The notes below the pieces were generated by a model. That model had not been told where the DNA came from. It ran no database searches and saw nothing but the letters and a program-made list of their open reading frames with translations. From Bacteroidota bacterium (GTDB lineage Bacteria > Bacteroidota > Bacteroidia > J057 > JADKCL01): a stretch of 64,000 nucleotides of DNA. Numbering within the stretch: position 1 is the first letter of the stretch; each line of letters begins with the position of its first letter. Shown here in pieces: positions 51,687 to 61,028 of the stretch. Position numbers and translations under genes: made by a program. The stretch covers positions 62,001 through 126,000 of the forward strand of contig JADKCL010000009.1 of assembly GCA_016718825.1 (NCBI GenBank), read 5' to 3'.

Positions 51687-53435
51687 CTAGTGTTGAATAA
51701 CAACCTTCGCGGTAACCGTAGCCGCTTTGTGTCGGAATTGCACAAAATACAATCCATCGGGAAGCGAAATTGATGAGACTGAAATTGTGTGGTCACCTGC
51801 CGTGAATGCTTTGCCCTCCAGGATGCGACGGAGATCGATTCCCGCGGGATTGAGCAATGTTGCTGTGAGAATGTCTTCGTTCGCAAGGTGAATGTCTATG
51901 TAGATCACATCATCAGCAGGGTTTGGAAAAACAGCTATTTGAAATGCATCTTGTTGATTCCCAGGATCAATCAATGGAGGTGTTTCGCTTTCGTCAGGAT
52001 CCATCTCAATACTTTCTTCGGAAAGCGCTTCAAGGTTACCTACTTGTGTGGTAGGCAAATCAGGATTCGCAAGTCTAAACTGCGGACAGCAAGCCACAGG
52101 TTCTGGAAGAATGTCCACATCAGCTCCGGGATCGATCCGGAAATCAGTTGTTGGTCGGGTGTCAAACCCGTTTGTGAAATGAAAGCCCAAGTTGCTCGTG
52201 CTCGCAGCCCAGAAATAAGGTACTCTGAGGGCTTCATCACTACCAATTATGATCGAGTCGCAGGCATACCAATCATGGGTGCCGTAGTAGGGGCCGCCAT
52301 AGAGGTGAAGTATTTGATAATGCGTCGGTGATGGCTCAAGCCCAAAAAGTGGTGGGACGTAGTTTGGGGCAACGGAAAAAGCATCATGTGCGAGGTCATT
52401 GGAGGCATACACTTGGGTCAACTTTGAAATTTGAGAACCGCAATTTTCAAGCTTCACAACAATTGTATAGGTGTCGCCAGTCGGTAATGGTTGCCCGCTA
52501 TTGTTTCTTCCATCCCAACAAAGGCTGAAGGTTTCATAACCATTGGCATTGTGACCTGTTTCATGGTAAACGGGTGTCATTCGCGAATAAACGTCCAATT
52601 CGTATGAACTCACGTTGTTGATATTGGTCATACACCAATTGTCAAAAACGTTGTCGCCATTGGGGGTCATGTAGTTCCGAATGCTGTTGTTGTTCCATGA
52701 GATTAGTCCATTAGGATCACAATCGGTGCAGGGTGATTTTGTAAGGTGAAAGTCGTCGATATAGATATACGCGGCATAAGACCCAACTCCGTAATAATCT
52801 CCCTGTCCATTGTTGAGGACGATAAACCAATCTAACTGATTGTGGAAAGAGTTGGGAACCATGATTTGTGTGCTTATGTTTTGCCAAACTCCGATGTTTG
52901 CCGTCGGAAGACTCATTGAGGCTGCCAAATAACTGCAATGATTCATTCCAGCACCGAGATATATTTCAATGGCGTATGTTTGCGTATCGCAGGCCAAAAG
53001 GTAGTCAAAATCAAGGTTGTAGTAGCCGGCTTCCAATTTGTTTTGCAGTCGCTGTTGAACGCCTTCGCCTTCACGATAGTTTGGATATTTGACAAGTCCT
53101 GCATAGTGGTTGCCATCGTTGGTAGGCACGAATGGCCAAATATTGAATGAATTTTGAAAGGAAAGTCGGCATGAGACCGTTCCTTGGAACCCATTGGGCG
53201 TTCCTTTGAACCAATCTGATGTACCATAAGCTCCTACCCCAAGTGTTGTATAATTCTTCCATCGAAAGACATTGGGATCAAAATCGGCAAGATTATTCGG
53301 TTGTGGTGCCCCGCTTTCAAAACTGTGATTTCGTATCAGGTTTTGTTGGGCATTTGCATTCGGCAAAATTGAAATGACCAAGAGAAGAGGCAATATGCCG
53401 AGGAAATACATTCTACACGAGGTGGACATGTTCAT
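51687..53435 (-). CDS. Secreted T9SS cargo protein, unknown function
   Basis: 582 residues: signal peptide (FLGILPLLLVISILPNANAQ), an N-terminal carbohydrate-binding-like beta-sandwich (NLIRNHSFESGAPQPNN ... YIYIDDFHLTK, the pattern of CBM-like/PEP domains), and a gliding-motility/FlgD-like Ig module (YMTPNGDNVFDNWC ... GRNNSGQPLPTGDTYTIVVK). A type A T9SS sorting domain closes the protein (IAVFPNPADDVIYIDI ... LPDGLYFVQFRH). It should be exported to the cell surface or medium. It is the last gene of a four-gene minus-strand unit and follows the barrel gene by 12 nt. Confidence 0.88.
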   Translation of the reverse strand: MNMSTSCRMYFLGILPLLLVISILPNANAQQNLIRNHSFESGAPQPNNLADFDPNVFRWKNYTTLGVGAYGTSDWFKGTPNGFQGTVSCRLSFQNSFNIWPFVPTNDGNHYAGLVKYPNYREGEGVQQRLQNKLEAGYYNLDFDYLLACDTQTYAIEIYLGAGMNHCSYLAASMSLPTANIGVWQNISTQIMVPNSFHNQLDWFIVLNNGQGDYYGVGSYAAYIYIDDFHLTKSPCTDCDPNGLISWNNNSIRNYMTPNGDNVFDNWCMTNINNVSSYELDVYSRMTPVYHETGHNANGYETFSLCWDGRNNSGQPLPTGDTYTIVVKLENCGSQISKLTQVYASNDLAHDAFSVAPNYVPPLFGLEPSPTHYQILHLYGGPYYGTHDWYACDSIIIGSDEALRVPYFWAASTSNLGFHFTNGFDTRPTTDFRIDPGADVDILPEPVACCPQFRLANPDLPTTQVGNLEALSEESIEMDPDESETPPLIDPGNQQDAFQIAVFPNPADDVIYIDIHLANEDILTATLLNPAGIDLRRILEGKAFTAGDHTISVSSISLPDGLYFVQFRHKAATVTAKVVIQH

Positions 53436-53447
53436 TTCGTAGAGTGA

Positions 53448-54074
53448 TTAAAAGGTGAAACCGAAATTCAATTCTCCAATGGTTTGGAGTCCACGCCTAT
53501 ACTTGCCGAGATACTGGTAGGACAGAAAATCAAAGGATCCTTCCAAAGTGATTCGCTGGCCAATTGGAAAAATAATCCCAGTCTTTACCCTGGGATCAAT
53601 AACCCATCGTTTTTCATAGCTGTTTGGAATGGAGGTATGACCTGCCGAAATTCTCGCGTGATGCCGACCGAAACCAAGTCTTGGCTCAAGAAACCATTGC
53701 AATCGCTGATGGCTTTTCATGGAAAATGGCCTTGCGTATCGCAAGCCGAAGAAGATGCTGATATTTTGCTGGGTCACATAAAAACTGATTGGTTCCGACC
53801 ACCCTTGAGGCCAAACGTAGATATCTTCATAATCGTGGAGGTAATAACGATATTCCGCATCGAGAACGATTGAAAGTCGAGGTGATCGTATCAAGCGGCG
53901 CTCAACCTCCACGGAGGCGCGAAGGGAAGGCATAAAAAAGGTTGCAGGCGGTCCGAAAATGTCAAATTTCAAAATCGTTGGGCGGGATGAGAGTGTATCC
54001 TGACCAAAGCAAGTTCCTTCCAAAAGCATTGCGATTAAAAACAATGTCAAGCATGAAAACTTCCTCATATCCAT
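53448..54074 (-). CDS. Outer-membrane beta-barrel-like protein 1
   Basis: 208 residues with a signal peptide (FSCLTLFLIAMLLEGTCFGQ) and alternating amphipathic strands through to a C-terminal Phe (GELNFGFTF), the outer-membrane insertion signal. Strand examples are SIVLDAEYRYYLHDY and ISIFFGLRYARPF. It resembles the small porin-family barrels common in Bacteroidota. It lies 31 nt after its barrel neighbour, to which it has a similar layout but little obvious identity. Confidence 0.8.
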   Translation of the reverse strand: MDMRKFSCLTLFLIAMLLEGTCFGQDTLSSRPTILKFDIFGPPATFFMPSLRASVEVERRLIRSPRLSIVLDAEYRYYLHDYEDIYVWPQGWSEPISFYVTQQNISIFFGLRYARPFSMKSHQRLQWFLEPRLGFGRHHARISAGHTSIPNSYEKRWVIDPRVKTGIIFPIGQRITLEGSFDFLSYQYLGKYRRGLQTIGELNFGFTF

Positions 54075-54105
54075 TTGCTGTGCTGAACCTTTCGCATTGC
54101 TCCAT

Positions 54106-54723
54106 TCAAAACCAAAACCCGATACTTACCTCTGGATAAGCATCTATCCTATATGTACCTGAACCAAGAAGTCGATAGGGCCCCACATCGCCCGATATTT
54201 CTAAGCCGATTCGCCTGCCGATCCGGAACTCTATCCCTCCACGAAGGCGGGCGGTCGCGCCCAAGCGATTTTTTCGACCATAATCGATCATACCTCCAGC
54301 ATCTTGAAACCTGGCATAGCTACCGACGATGCCTGCCCGTAACTCTGCATACAAGCCTAGTCCAAAGCCATCTCGTTTGACCAAGCCCTTTGTCAATCTT
54401 GGGCCTGCAAGAAGATTCAGGTCCATTTGGTGCGACGACGCAAAGTCGATCCAATTGCCGTTGGGGTCATATACTGAGATAAATTCCGGCTGCCTTGAAA
54501 ACATCAATTCACTTACGATCGAAAGAAACTTGACATTCGGCAGTTTCCTTTCATAACGCAAGTCGGCATTCCACCAGAAAAATTGAACCGAGCCAAATCG
54601 GAGCATCATACTAGGCCCCAACAAGTTGGTCTTGATGCCATTTTTGAGCACACTCTCCGACGTCTGTCCCCAAACTGCGGCAGAAAACAAAAGTAGGCAA
54701 GCGAGTGAAAGGAAGGCTTTCAT
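54106..54723 (-). CDS. Outer-membrane beta-barrel-like protein 2
   Basis: 205 residues with signal peptide (FLSLACLLLFSAAVWGQ) and barrel strands (GSVQFFWWNADLRYERKLP, FGLGLYAELRAGIVGSYAR, RLRGGIEFRIGRRIGLEIS), ending in aromatic SIGFWF. It belongs to the same class as the next gene. Its ATG overlaps the stop of the fibre-like gene by four bases, so expression is coupled. Confidence 0.82.
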   Translation of the reverse strand: MKAFLSLACLLLFSAAVWGQTSESVLKNGIKTNLLGPSMMLRFGSVQFFWWNADLRYERKLPNVKFLSIVSELMFSRQPEFISVYDPNGNWIDFASSHQMDLNLLAGPRLTKGLVKRDGFGLGLYAELRAGIVGSYARFQDAGGMIDYGRKNRLGATARLRGGIEFRIGRRIGLEISGDVGPYRLLGSGTYRIDAYPEVSIGFWF

Positions 54724-56159
54724 TGCTTGATCGCCTTTTTGAGCGCATCGACATCCTGTTGGAGGGCTTGGTTGGTGGCGATGATCTTCTCATTTTCTGC
54801 CTTTAGCTCCAACAAATACAAAGTCAGTTCTTCGATTTTTTCGAGAGACTTGGCTTGCATTTCACCAAGGTCAATGCCATCTGCGGCTACCTCAACTGCA
54901 CTTGGCACGCCTGGCAAACGCCCGTTCAACGCGATGAAGGTGGCAACTTCAGAAAGTGGCATCAGTTTGTAATCTGATTGGAATACATAGTCTGCCCAAG
55001 CTGGATAAACGTGGGCGGCTTTTGCGCGGATGTGACCATTCACACAGAGTTTGTATTCTCGGTTCCCCTCAAAAAAATTCGAAGTACCAACCCCAATATG
55101 GTTCGCAACAAGGATATCCCCGCCAAATTGGACAGTTTTTGCAGACTGCATGTTTATCTGAAGCTTTGAATTCTGGTTACCAGCTGTTTCAAGGAAGCCA
55201 TTTGTGCCATTGTGCCCAATGGTGATGGCATTGTTGGCATTTGATGCTTGTTGAATGGAGGTCGTACCATTGGCTGAAACCAAAGCCAAGGTGCCTGTCC
55301 CGCCCACAGATTCCAGTCGGCCAAAGGTCCCGTCGTGCGAGAGCGCCACGAAATTTGAAGGATTGGTAGCTTGCGCCACTTTGGCCGTGCCCTGCACAAA
55401 AAGACGTGTACCACTTGCTGGGGCAGATCCTATGCCGACCGCTCCTTGCTCATTTAACTGTATGCCTGCGGGAAATGACGCAGTTGCATCAGCGATTTGA
55501 GATGGCGCCACGCTGAATTGAAGTATCCCCGCAGCCGATTGGTACTCCATTTTTGCGGCGGTCCCAAGCTGATAGTGGTGCTGTGTCGCGCCATTTTGAT
55601 ACATGTTGAAACCGATAGTCCGCACAACATCCGCAAGGCCAATATCCTGACGGTTGAATGTAACTCCCATGTGGTCATAGACTTGAAATGCTGCCTTAGC
55701 GTCTGCACCCTGTACCACTACATTGCCGGCGGGTGTGACACGCATTCGCTCAATCCCGTTGCTGTAGACGCGGAATGCAACCGGATTGGTCGTGCCGATG
55801 AAGCAATCAGGACCAGCAGCATTCCCATTACCGTCCCAAATCAACAGGTTGCAATCTCCACCGCCCGTGCCTGGGTCGGTTGCTTTTCCGAGACTGCCAT
55901 CTGGCATCACGATTACAGTGGCCGTATCTGCGGAGGAAAGTGAGGCAATCTTCACGGTTCCGGTTGCACTCAGGCTCAGTCGCTCGGTGCCGTCGGTCTT
56001 CAAAACGAGTGGTGTCGGATTTGTCGTTCCGATGAAACAATTGGAACTTGGAGCATTGCCGCCGGTGGTCCAAGGTGTCTGTCCAAAGCCAACAACACAA
56101 GCAAAAGCAGACAAAATTGTCGTCAACACAGACTTTCTAAAGGTGATTTTTGTGCACAT
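54720..56159 (-). CDS. Exported tail-fibre-like/S74-type repeat protein
   Basis: 479 residues. After a signal peptide (VLTTILSAFACVVGFGQ) comes a series of short fibre-like repeats (SNCFIGTTNPTPLVLKTDG, PDCFIGTTNPVAFRVYSNG, VGIGSAPASGTRLFVQGTAK). The C-terminal head (YVFQSDYKLMPLSEVATFI, GRLPGVPSAVEVAADGI, LGEMQAKSLEKIEELTLYLL) ends in a coiled coil. This architecture is frequent in Bacteroidota cell-surface proteins and resembles trimeric phage fibres. The C-terminal EKIEELTLYLLELKAENEKI should trimerise. It heads the minus-strand unit with the two barrels and the T9SS protein, and is separated by 93 bp from the restriction enzyme gene. Confidence 0.85.
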   Translation of the reverse strand: MCTKITFRKSVLTTILSAFACVVGFGQTPWTTGGNAPSSNCFIGTTNPTPLVLKTDGTERLSLSATGTVKIASLSSADTATVIVMPDGSLGKATDPGTGGGDCNLLIWDGNGNAAGPDCFIGTTNPVAFRVYSNGIERMRVTPAGNVVVQGADAKAAFQVYDHMGVTFNRQDIGLADVVRTIGFNMYQNGATQHHYQLGTAAKMEYQSAAGILQFSVAPSQIADATASFPAGIQLNEQGAVGIGSAPASGTRLFVQGTAKVAQATNPSNFVALSHDGTFGRLESVGGTGTLALVSANGTTSIQQASNANNAITIGHNGTNGFLETAGNQNSKLQINMQSAKTVQFGGDILVANHIGVGTSNFFEGNREYKLCVNGHIRAKAAHVYPAWADYVFQSDYKLMPLSEVATFIALNGRLPGVPSAVEVAADGIDLGEMQAKSLEKIEELTLYLLELKAENEKIIATNQALQQDVDALKKAIKQ

Positions 56160-56241
56160 AGGGCATGATTGGCTACGTAATTAAAGCTTGAAAGCTTCAA
56201 GTTAATGACAATTTTGTGGAATTCCAAAGGAGAATTCGAAT

Positions 56242-56252
56242 CCCCCCCCCCC
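56242..56252. repeat. Homopolymer C11 (G11 on the minus strand)
   Basis: Eleven Cs directly abut the stop codon of the restriction-modification gene, so in its sense it reads TGA then 11 Gs. Being after the stop, slippage would not change that protein. Confidence 0.9.
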
Positions 56253-59200
56253 TCACTCAACCCGAACCAAATCAATCTCCTTCATCAAGCGATCCGTCTC
56301 CACAAGTGCCACCACGATCTTTTGATAATGCAAGATGTCCTCATAGCTCAGCTCGCGGTCTTTGCGGTCTTTGAGCCATTTTTGACAGGGTTGGTAGCCG
56401 CCGATGTAAAATTCCCAGGCGATTGGGGGGACGTTGCTGAAGTGCTGCGTGTCGTTGATATAGACATTGCCGTCTTGGTAGCGGGGTTTGGTGACTTTGT
56501 TGTCGCCATCTGCGGGGTAGCCGGTGATCATCTTGCCGAGCAGGGGACTTTCCAGCAAGTGCAACTGTCTGATCTCTCCGCCGAGCTTCACGAGTTTCCA
56601 GAAGCGCTCGACATCCTTGGGGTAGGGGATGCGCGGGAAGCTGATTTTCAAGAACTCTTTGTTTTTCTTGCGATAGGATCGAGAATGGAGTATTGAATAG
56701 ATGTAATCGACCAAGTCAATTGGGGCAAAATTTCCAAAGTGGGTGGCTTTTTCTGGTGTTAATTGCAATCCAAGTTTTAATTCAATTTGCGTGATTACCT
56801 CCGAGTTGAAATTAGGTGTTCTGACTGAATCATTGCCTAATGTCAATTGCTTTGTGTCCTTTGGGTATATATATAGTGGGAATATATCGTTAATGTTGTA
56901 GGCACTGCAACTCTTATGGCCTGCAATAAACCGGGTCACGTACGCACCAGATTCCTCCATCTCCGGTACTTGCTTTGGGCAAATGATACCTATATTGTTC
57001 CTGCTCAGCAAATGGCTCATTATCTTCTGCTGTGGGCTAGAATATAGCCCCCTCGAATTTCCGGAGTAAAGTGTCCATCGGAAATCAAAAGGTCGATAAC
57101 AAACCTGTACGTAATTTTGATCGATATTGCTTTTTCCTGCGTCAGCTTTTGCAGTATTGTATGTCCAATCACGTGCATCCTTCTGTCGCTTGTATTTTAC
57201 CCGCCATGACAATTCGGATAGTGACAATAAGTCTGCAACCTTCTCAAGCTGCTCTCCCTTGGAAAATGAAATGTTAAGGCTATCATTCGCGCTCACAAAA
57301 CCCGCGGAGTTTTGCTTAAATAAATCATTGATTGCGAATCCTTTCTGATAATCTTCAATGCCACTAAAATGTTGCGGATTAAGGAAGTAATATGGCTTGG
57401 TTGGAAGAACTGTTTCCCAACTGATTGATCGAAGGCTTTCATTAAGCAAAAAGTCATATTTCAATTCTCTTTTGCCAGGCAAATCAAAGTGATAAACTTT
57501 TGCCTCAACTTGCTGTGCCTTTTCGGTTTTTACGAAGATATTTATTGACACCCCTTGCTGGATGTCAAAAACATTTTGATCAACTGACCCATCGGCCGCT
57601 GTTTCTTTCTTTTTGGAATTGCCATGTAAGTCAATAGTGTAAATTACATCGAATGTTTTCAGCAAATTCCATCGCATTCCTCTGAACGTTGGATTGTCTA
57701 GGAACCCGTGTGGGTTGATAAACGCCAATATTCCACTACCGTTTTTTTCAATGAAGTGCTGTCCATATCGAATGAATTTGACGTAATCATCGTTAAGCCA
57801 GTGTTTTCGCTCACCAAAATACTCTCCATCAACGTACTTGTAATCATCAACCAATTTGCCGATCCATTCTCCATTGTTCGAGGAAATTCCCGAATACGGC
57901 GGATTCCCAATCACCACCATCACCGGCGCTTCCCGCTTAATGGCATTGGCTTCATTGGCCTCCTGCGACAGCCATTGCGAAAACAGGTTAAACTCTGAGT
58001 CCACAGCCTCCTCCAAGCTATTGGTCAGGAAAACCTTGAAGCGCTTTTTGTTGGGGTTGGTGAAGCCTGTCTCGGTGAGCAAGATGTCGAGTTGCAGGTG
58101 CGCCATGGCATAGCTTGTCATGAGCAATTCGAAGCCATTCAAGCGGGGCAAAAGATCGTTTTCGACGTACTTGGGCCATATTCCCGCTTGGTTTTCAAAG
58201 CGTTTGTGGATGTGCCGGATCACCTCCGCCAAGAAAGTCCCTGTGCCTGTGGCGGGGTCCAGGATTTGCACCTTGTGGACTTCTTGCTCGAGGATTTCGT
58301 CCTTGACTGCCGAGCGACGGTCAGCGGTGGCCTTGGATTTGACTTTTACCTTGATCTTGGTTTTACCTGTGTCGGCCAAACCCATCGGCAATCCAAACTC
58401 GGTCTTGAGAATGTCGTCCACGGCCCGCACGATGAAGTTCACGACGGGCTCGGGGGTGTACCAAACGCCGCGCGCCTTGCGCAGGGAAGCATCGTAGTTG
58501 GCAAGGAAGGTTTCGTAAAAGTGAATGACGGGATCCTCCTGCTTGGTGCTGCGCCCAAAGCTGCGCATGATCTTGGCAACGTCGGTTGCAAGAAAAATTT
58601 GCACCAAGTCATCGACCAACCAAATGATGCGGGTATCCAAGTCATAGCCTGCAATGGACTGAAAGAGCTTGCGCAGGAATGGATTGGAATGCGGGATCAA
58701 GTTTGCAGCCTCCTGCCGACTGAAGTCGTGCAGGGTAGGGTCGTGGTACCGCGCTGCAAACATGCCGTAGGCGATGGTCTGCGCATACATATCTGCAAAG
58801 GCCTTGTGCGTAATGTCATGCACCAAGACCTGCTGAAAGCCGATAAACTGATCCTTGAGCTGCGAGTTTTCCTGGGTTTCTTCGTCGGAATCCAAGGCTT
58901 TTTCGATCACTCCCGCAAGGAGTTTGGCTTTGCCCGCCATCATCTCGGCGAGTTTCGTCGGGCTTTTGATGGACTGCGTGACAACCCTTGCAAAATCCTT
59001 GATCAGCTGCACAAAGGTTTCAAAGTTCTCGGGCAGGGCGACAATTTTGCCGTCTTTGATTTCGGCAATTTTGACCGTGGTCGTAAGCTGCCCGTCCCTG
59101 TAAAAATGGAAGTCCAAGTAATCGGTGAAAACGAGATTGGTCAGCGAGGCCTTGTAGCGTTCAAACTGCTCCTTGAGTGACTTGGATTTGAGGTCGATGC

Positions 59201-59417
59201 CAATGTCCTTGGCTTCGATATACCCGACGGGAATGTCTTTGCGCGTGAGGATGTAATCGGGCGCGCCGCAGTCGATGCGGGCGGGTTCGTTGGTGACAAG
59301 CACCCCTTCGAGCATGGATTCCAACAACTGCTGCAAGTCGCCGCGGTAGGCATGTTCGCGGGAAATCCCTGTTTGGAATCTCACATTGAGGATGTCGATG
59401 TATTGCTGTACGTTCAT
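56253..59417 (-). CDS. Type IIG-like restriction endonuclease / N6-adenine DNA methyltransferase
   Basis: 1054 residues in one chain. The N-terminal PD-(D/E)xK nuclease site is Asp54 (APDYIL) and Glu68-x-Lys70 (VGYIEAKD). A helical linker follows. The gamma-class methyltransferase has motif I ILDPATGTG (Asp387) and motif IV IGNPPYSG (Asn505), with RGVWYTPEPVVNFIVR before motif I. The C-terminal half is the target-recognition region. There is no helicase module, which separates it from type ISP enzymes of the same look. It modifies adenine in a specific sequence and cuts unmodified foreign DNA. It stands alone without a separate specificity subunit, as type IIG enzymes do. Confidence 0.9.
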   Translation of the reverse strand: MNVQQYIDILNVRFQTGISREHAYRGDLQQLLESMLEGVLVTNEPARIDCGAPDYILTRKDIPVGYIEAKDIGIDLKSKSLKEQFERYKASLTNLVFTDYLDFHFYRDGQLTTTVKIAEIKDGKIVALPENFETFVQLIKDFARVVTQSIKSPTKLAEMMAGKAKLLAGVIEKALDSDEETQENSQLKDQFIGFQQVLVHDITHKAFADMYAQTIAYGMFAARYHDPTLHDFSRQEAANLIPHSNPFLRKLFQSIAGYDLDTRIIWLVDDLVQIFLATDVAKIMRSFGRSTKQEDPVIHFYETFLANYDASLRKARGVWYTPEPVVNFIVRAVDDILKTEFGLPMGLADTGKTKIKVKVKSKATADRRSAVKDEILEQEVHKVQILDPATGTGTFLAEVIRHIHKRFENQAGIWPKYVENDLLPRLNGFELLMTSYAMAHLQLDILLTETGFTNPNKKRFKVFLTNSLEEAVDSEFNLFSQWLSQEANEANAIKREAPVMVVIGNPPYSGISSNNGEWIGKLVDDYKYVDGEYFGERKHWLNDDYVKFIRYGQHFIEKNGSGILAFINPHGFLDNPTFRGMRWNLLKTFDVIYTIDLHGNSKKKETAADGSVDQNVFDIQQGVSINIFVKTEKAQQVEAKVYHFDLPGKRELKYDFLLNESLRSISWETVLPTKPYYFLNPQHFSGIEDYQKGFAINDLFKQNSAGFVSANDSLNISFSKGEQLEKVADLLSLSELSWRVKYKRQKDARDWTYNTAKADAGKSNIDQNYVQVCYRPFDFRWTLYSGNSRGLYSSPQQKIMSHLLSRNNIGIICPKQVPEMEESGAYVTRFIAGHKSCSAYNINDIFPLYIYPKDTKQLTLGNDSVRTPNFNSEVITQIELKLGLQLTPEKATHFGNFAPIDLVDYIYSILHSRSYRKKNKEFLKISFPRIPYPKDVERFWKLVKLGGEIRQLHLLESPLLGKMITGYPADGDNKVTKPRYQDGNVYINDTQHFSNVPPIAWEFYIGGYQPCQKWLKDRKDRELSYEDILHYQKIVVALVETDRLMKEIDLVRVE

Positions 59418-59521
59418 CTTGATCTATTTGGGCACACGGCATTTGCCGATGTGTCGAAAGTTAGTCAGATTCTTTATCCCAATCCAGCACGGTACAAGAA
59501 AAACCAATCCCCATAAAAACA

Positions 59522-59548
59522 GCAAAAGCCCTAATCGAGGGCTTTTGC
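59522..59548 (-). terminator. Factor-independent terminator for the upstream minus-strand gene
   Basis: GCAAAAGCCCT / AGGGCTTTTGC, an 11-bp perfect stem with a 5-nt loop. On the minus strand it is followed by TGTTTTTATG, so it should end transcription of the Gly-tailed gene before the restriction gene. Between it and that gene lie two near-identical CACYGGCACTGCGCGC blocks (59592 and 59668 area). Confidence 0.82.
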
Positions 59549-59706
59549 AAAAGGAAACATCAATGCAGGAACGTTTTTCAAGTTTCAGAGCTCCACCGGC
59601 ACTGCGCGCAGGCGGATCGGGAAGTTTGCGGTTCTGTTTTTTCTTGTGTCTCAGGTCGGAAGTCCATCGGCACTGCGCGCCGAATGACTAGGCGCTTGTT
59701 GCGGTT

Positions 59707-60273
59707 TTAGAGGGTGGTGTTGGGGCCACCGTTGCCGGTGCCGCCGCCATTTCCATCGCCGCCGCTGCCATCACCGCCGTCGCCGTTACCGCCGCTTTCA
59801 GCGCCTCCCCCGTTTCCCTTTCTTCCGGGGCGGTCAAACAGCTTCATGAGGTTGTCCCAGAGCGTTTCAACACCTGGCTTCTTGCGGCGCATCGCTACTT
59901 CGGTCAGGGTTTTGACGATCAGGCCCTCGTCGTAACAGATGCCGCCAAGGAGAAGGGTCGTGTCATTCACCCCTTCGGTAAGGGATTCCAGTTTCGTGAG
60001 CATTTCACGCATGGCCTTGAAGTCAAAATTGTTCCGGGCGATCTTGTCGCGCATGTCGGTAGAGATTTCAAGGAGCGTCGTGTAATTGGCCGTGTAATCC
60101 CGGGTGAGATCTACAAACGGTTGACGCCCTTGATCGACAGCATTGACCGACTGACGGTCCTCGGGATCGAGCTTGATCACAAAATCAAGTTCGGCTTCCA
60201 ATTGCAACAGGAGTTGCATGATCCTGGTGATGCGCACTGCATCCAAGCCAGTAACCAAATCATTGGGTAACAT
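59707..60273 (-). CDS. Unknown protein with Gly-rich C-terminal tail
   Basis: 188 residues. Helical N-terminal domain (VRITRIMQLLLQLEAELDFVIK, YTANYTTLLEISTDMRDKIARN, MREMLTKLESL), then a tail of about 40 residues made almost only of Gly, Asn, Asp and Ser (GNGGGAESGGNGDGGDG). Neither signal peptide nor membrane segment is seen. I do not recognise the family; similar short helical proteins exist in other Bacteroidota as I recall. The tail's GGN/GGD repeats could expand or contract, but the stop codon is normal. It ends before a strong terminator. Confidence 0.7.
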   Translation of the reverse strand: MLPNDLVTGLDAVRITRIMQLLLQLEAELDFVIKLDPEDRQSVNAVDQGRQPFVDLTRDYTANYTTLLEISTDMRDKIARNNFDFKAMREMLTKLESLTEGVNDTTLLLGGICYDEGLIVKTLTEVAMRRKKPGVETLWDNLMKLFDRPGRKGNGGGAESGGNGDGGDGSGGDGNGGGTGNGGPNTTL

Positions 60274-60659
60274 AGGTCTAAAAATTAAAGTGAAGGTTTG
60301 CAGGGGTTTATTCCTGCGTGGCTAAGCAAGAGCCTCGGGTTTAAAGAGGCATAAAGAACGGTAACACTTGTGCTGGCCAGCGAGGTGTTGTGTCGCATCC
60401 TGTGTCAAGGGTTAGTTGCCTCAGGAGAACAAAACAAAGCTAAAACAGAAAAAAACTCCGCGCAGCAGGAATGTACGAACGGGCACTCTGGAAGGACGAA
60501 GTGGTCGTTTCACTTAACGAACGGGCATTTTGGGCTATGCCCAAATCCTCGCTCTCACACGCTGACTCACGCTGAAAACAGCCTCTTCTCGATGATTCCA
60601 AGCCCTTTCACACCGTGTCTCCTTTCCACTTGGCGGTACCAAGTGCTGCAACCCCTTTA

Positions 60660-60918
60660 GGACGAACGGTCCATATTCTGGACGAACGGTCCATATTCTG
60701 GACGAACGGGCAGGGGGCCGCTAGCGCGGCGTGCGCGTGTGATGCGTGAGCGCGGAGACTGGAAATTGCGCCTGTATGCCTATTAAAGCCTCTATAACTT
60801 CGCGCCAGGTTATTTTCCATTCATCACACCGATGCCCAATACCCACACCGTTACTGGATAAACGGGCAGTTTGACGGATGAACGGGCAGAGGGCCGCTAG
60901 CGCGGCGTGCGCGTGTGA
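60660..60918. repeat. Tandem 20-bp repeat and duplicated 39-bp GC-rich block
   Basis: GGACGAACGGTCCATATTCT occurs twice in tandem (60660-60699) with a third partial copy. A 39-bp block beginning GAACGGGCAG and running through GGCCGCTAGCGCGGCGTGCG occurs at 60704-60742 and 60880-60918 with one mismatch. The sequence after each block also stays related (TGGAAAxTGG, CACACCG...GCCCAA). Confidence 0.8.
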
Positions 60919-61028
60919 AGTGTGGAAACTGGAAATGGTGCCTGCATCATTTGTAAGCCTAAATGGCCGCACGCCCTATGAATTACTCTTCGCCACACCG
61001 TTGCCCAAAACTCACACCGATTTTGCCT

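Noticed and set aside
60370..60660. 96-codon plus-strand frame
   Set aside because: Low protein likeness and located among the noncoding repeats; no recognisable motif.
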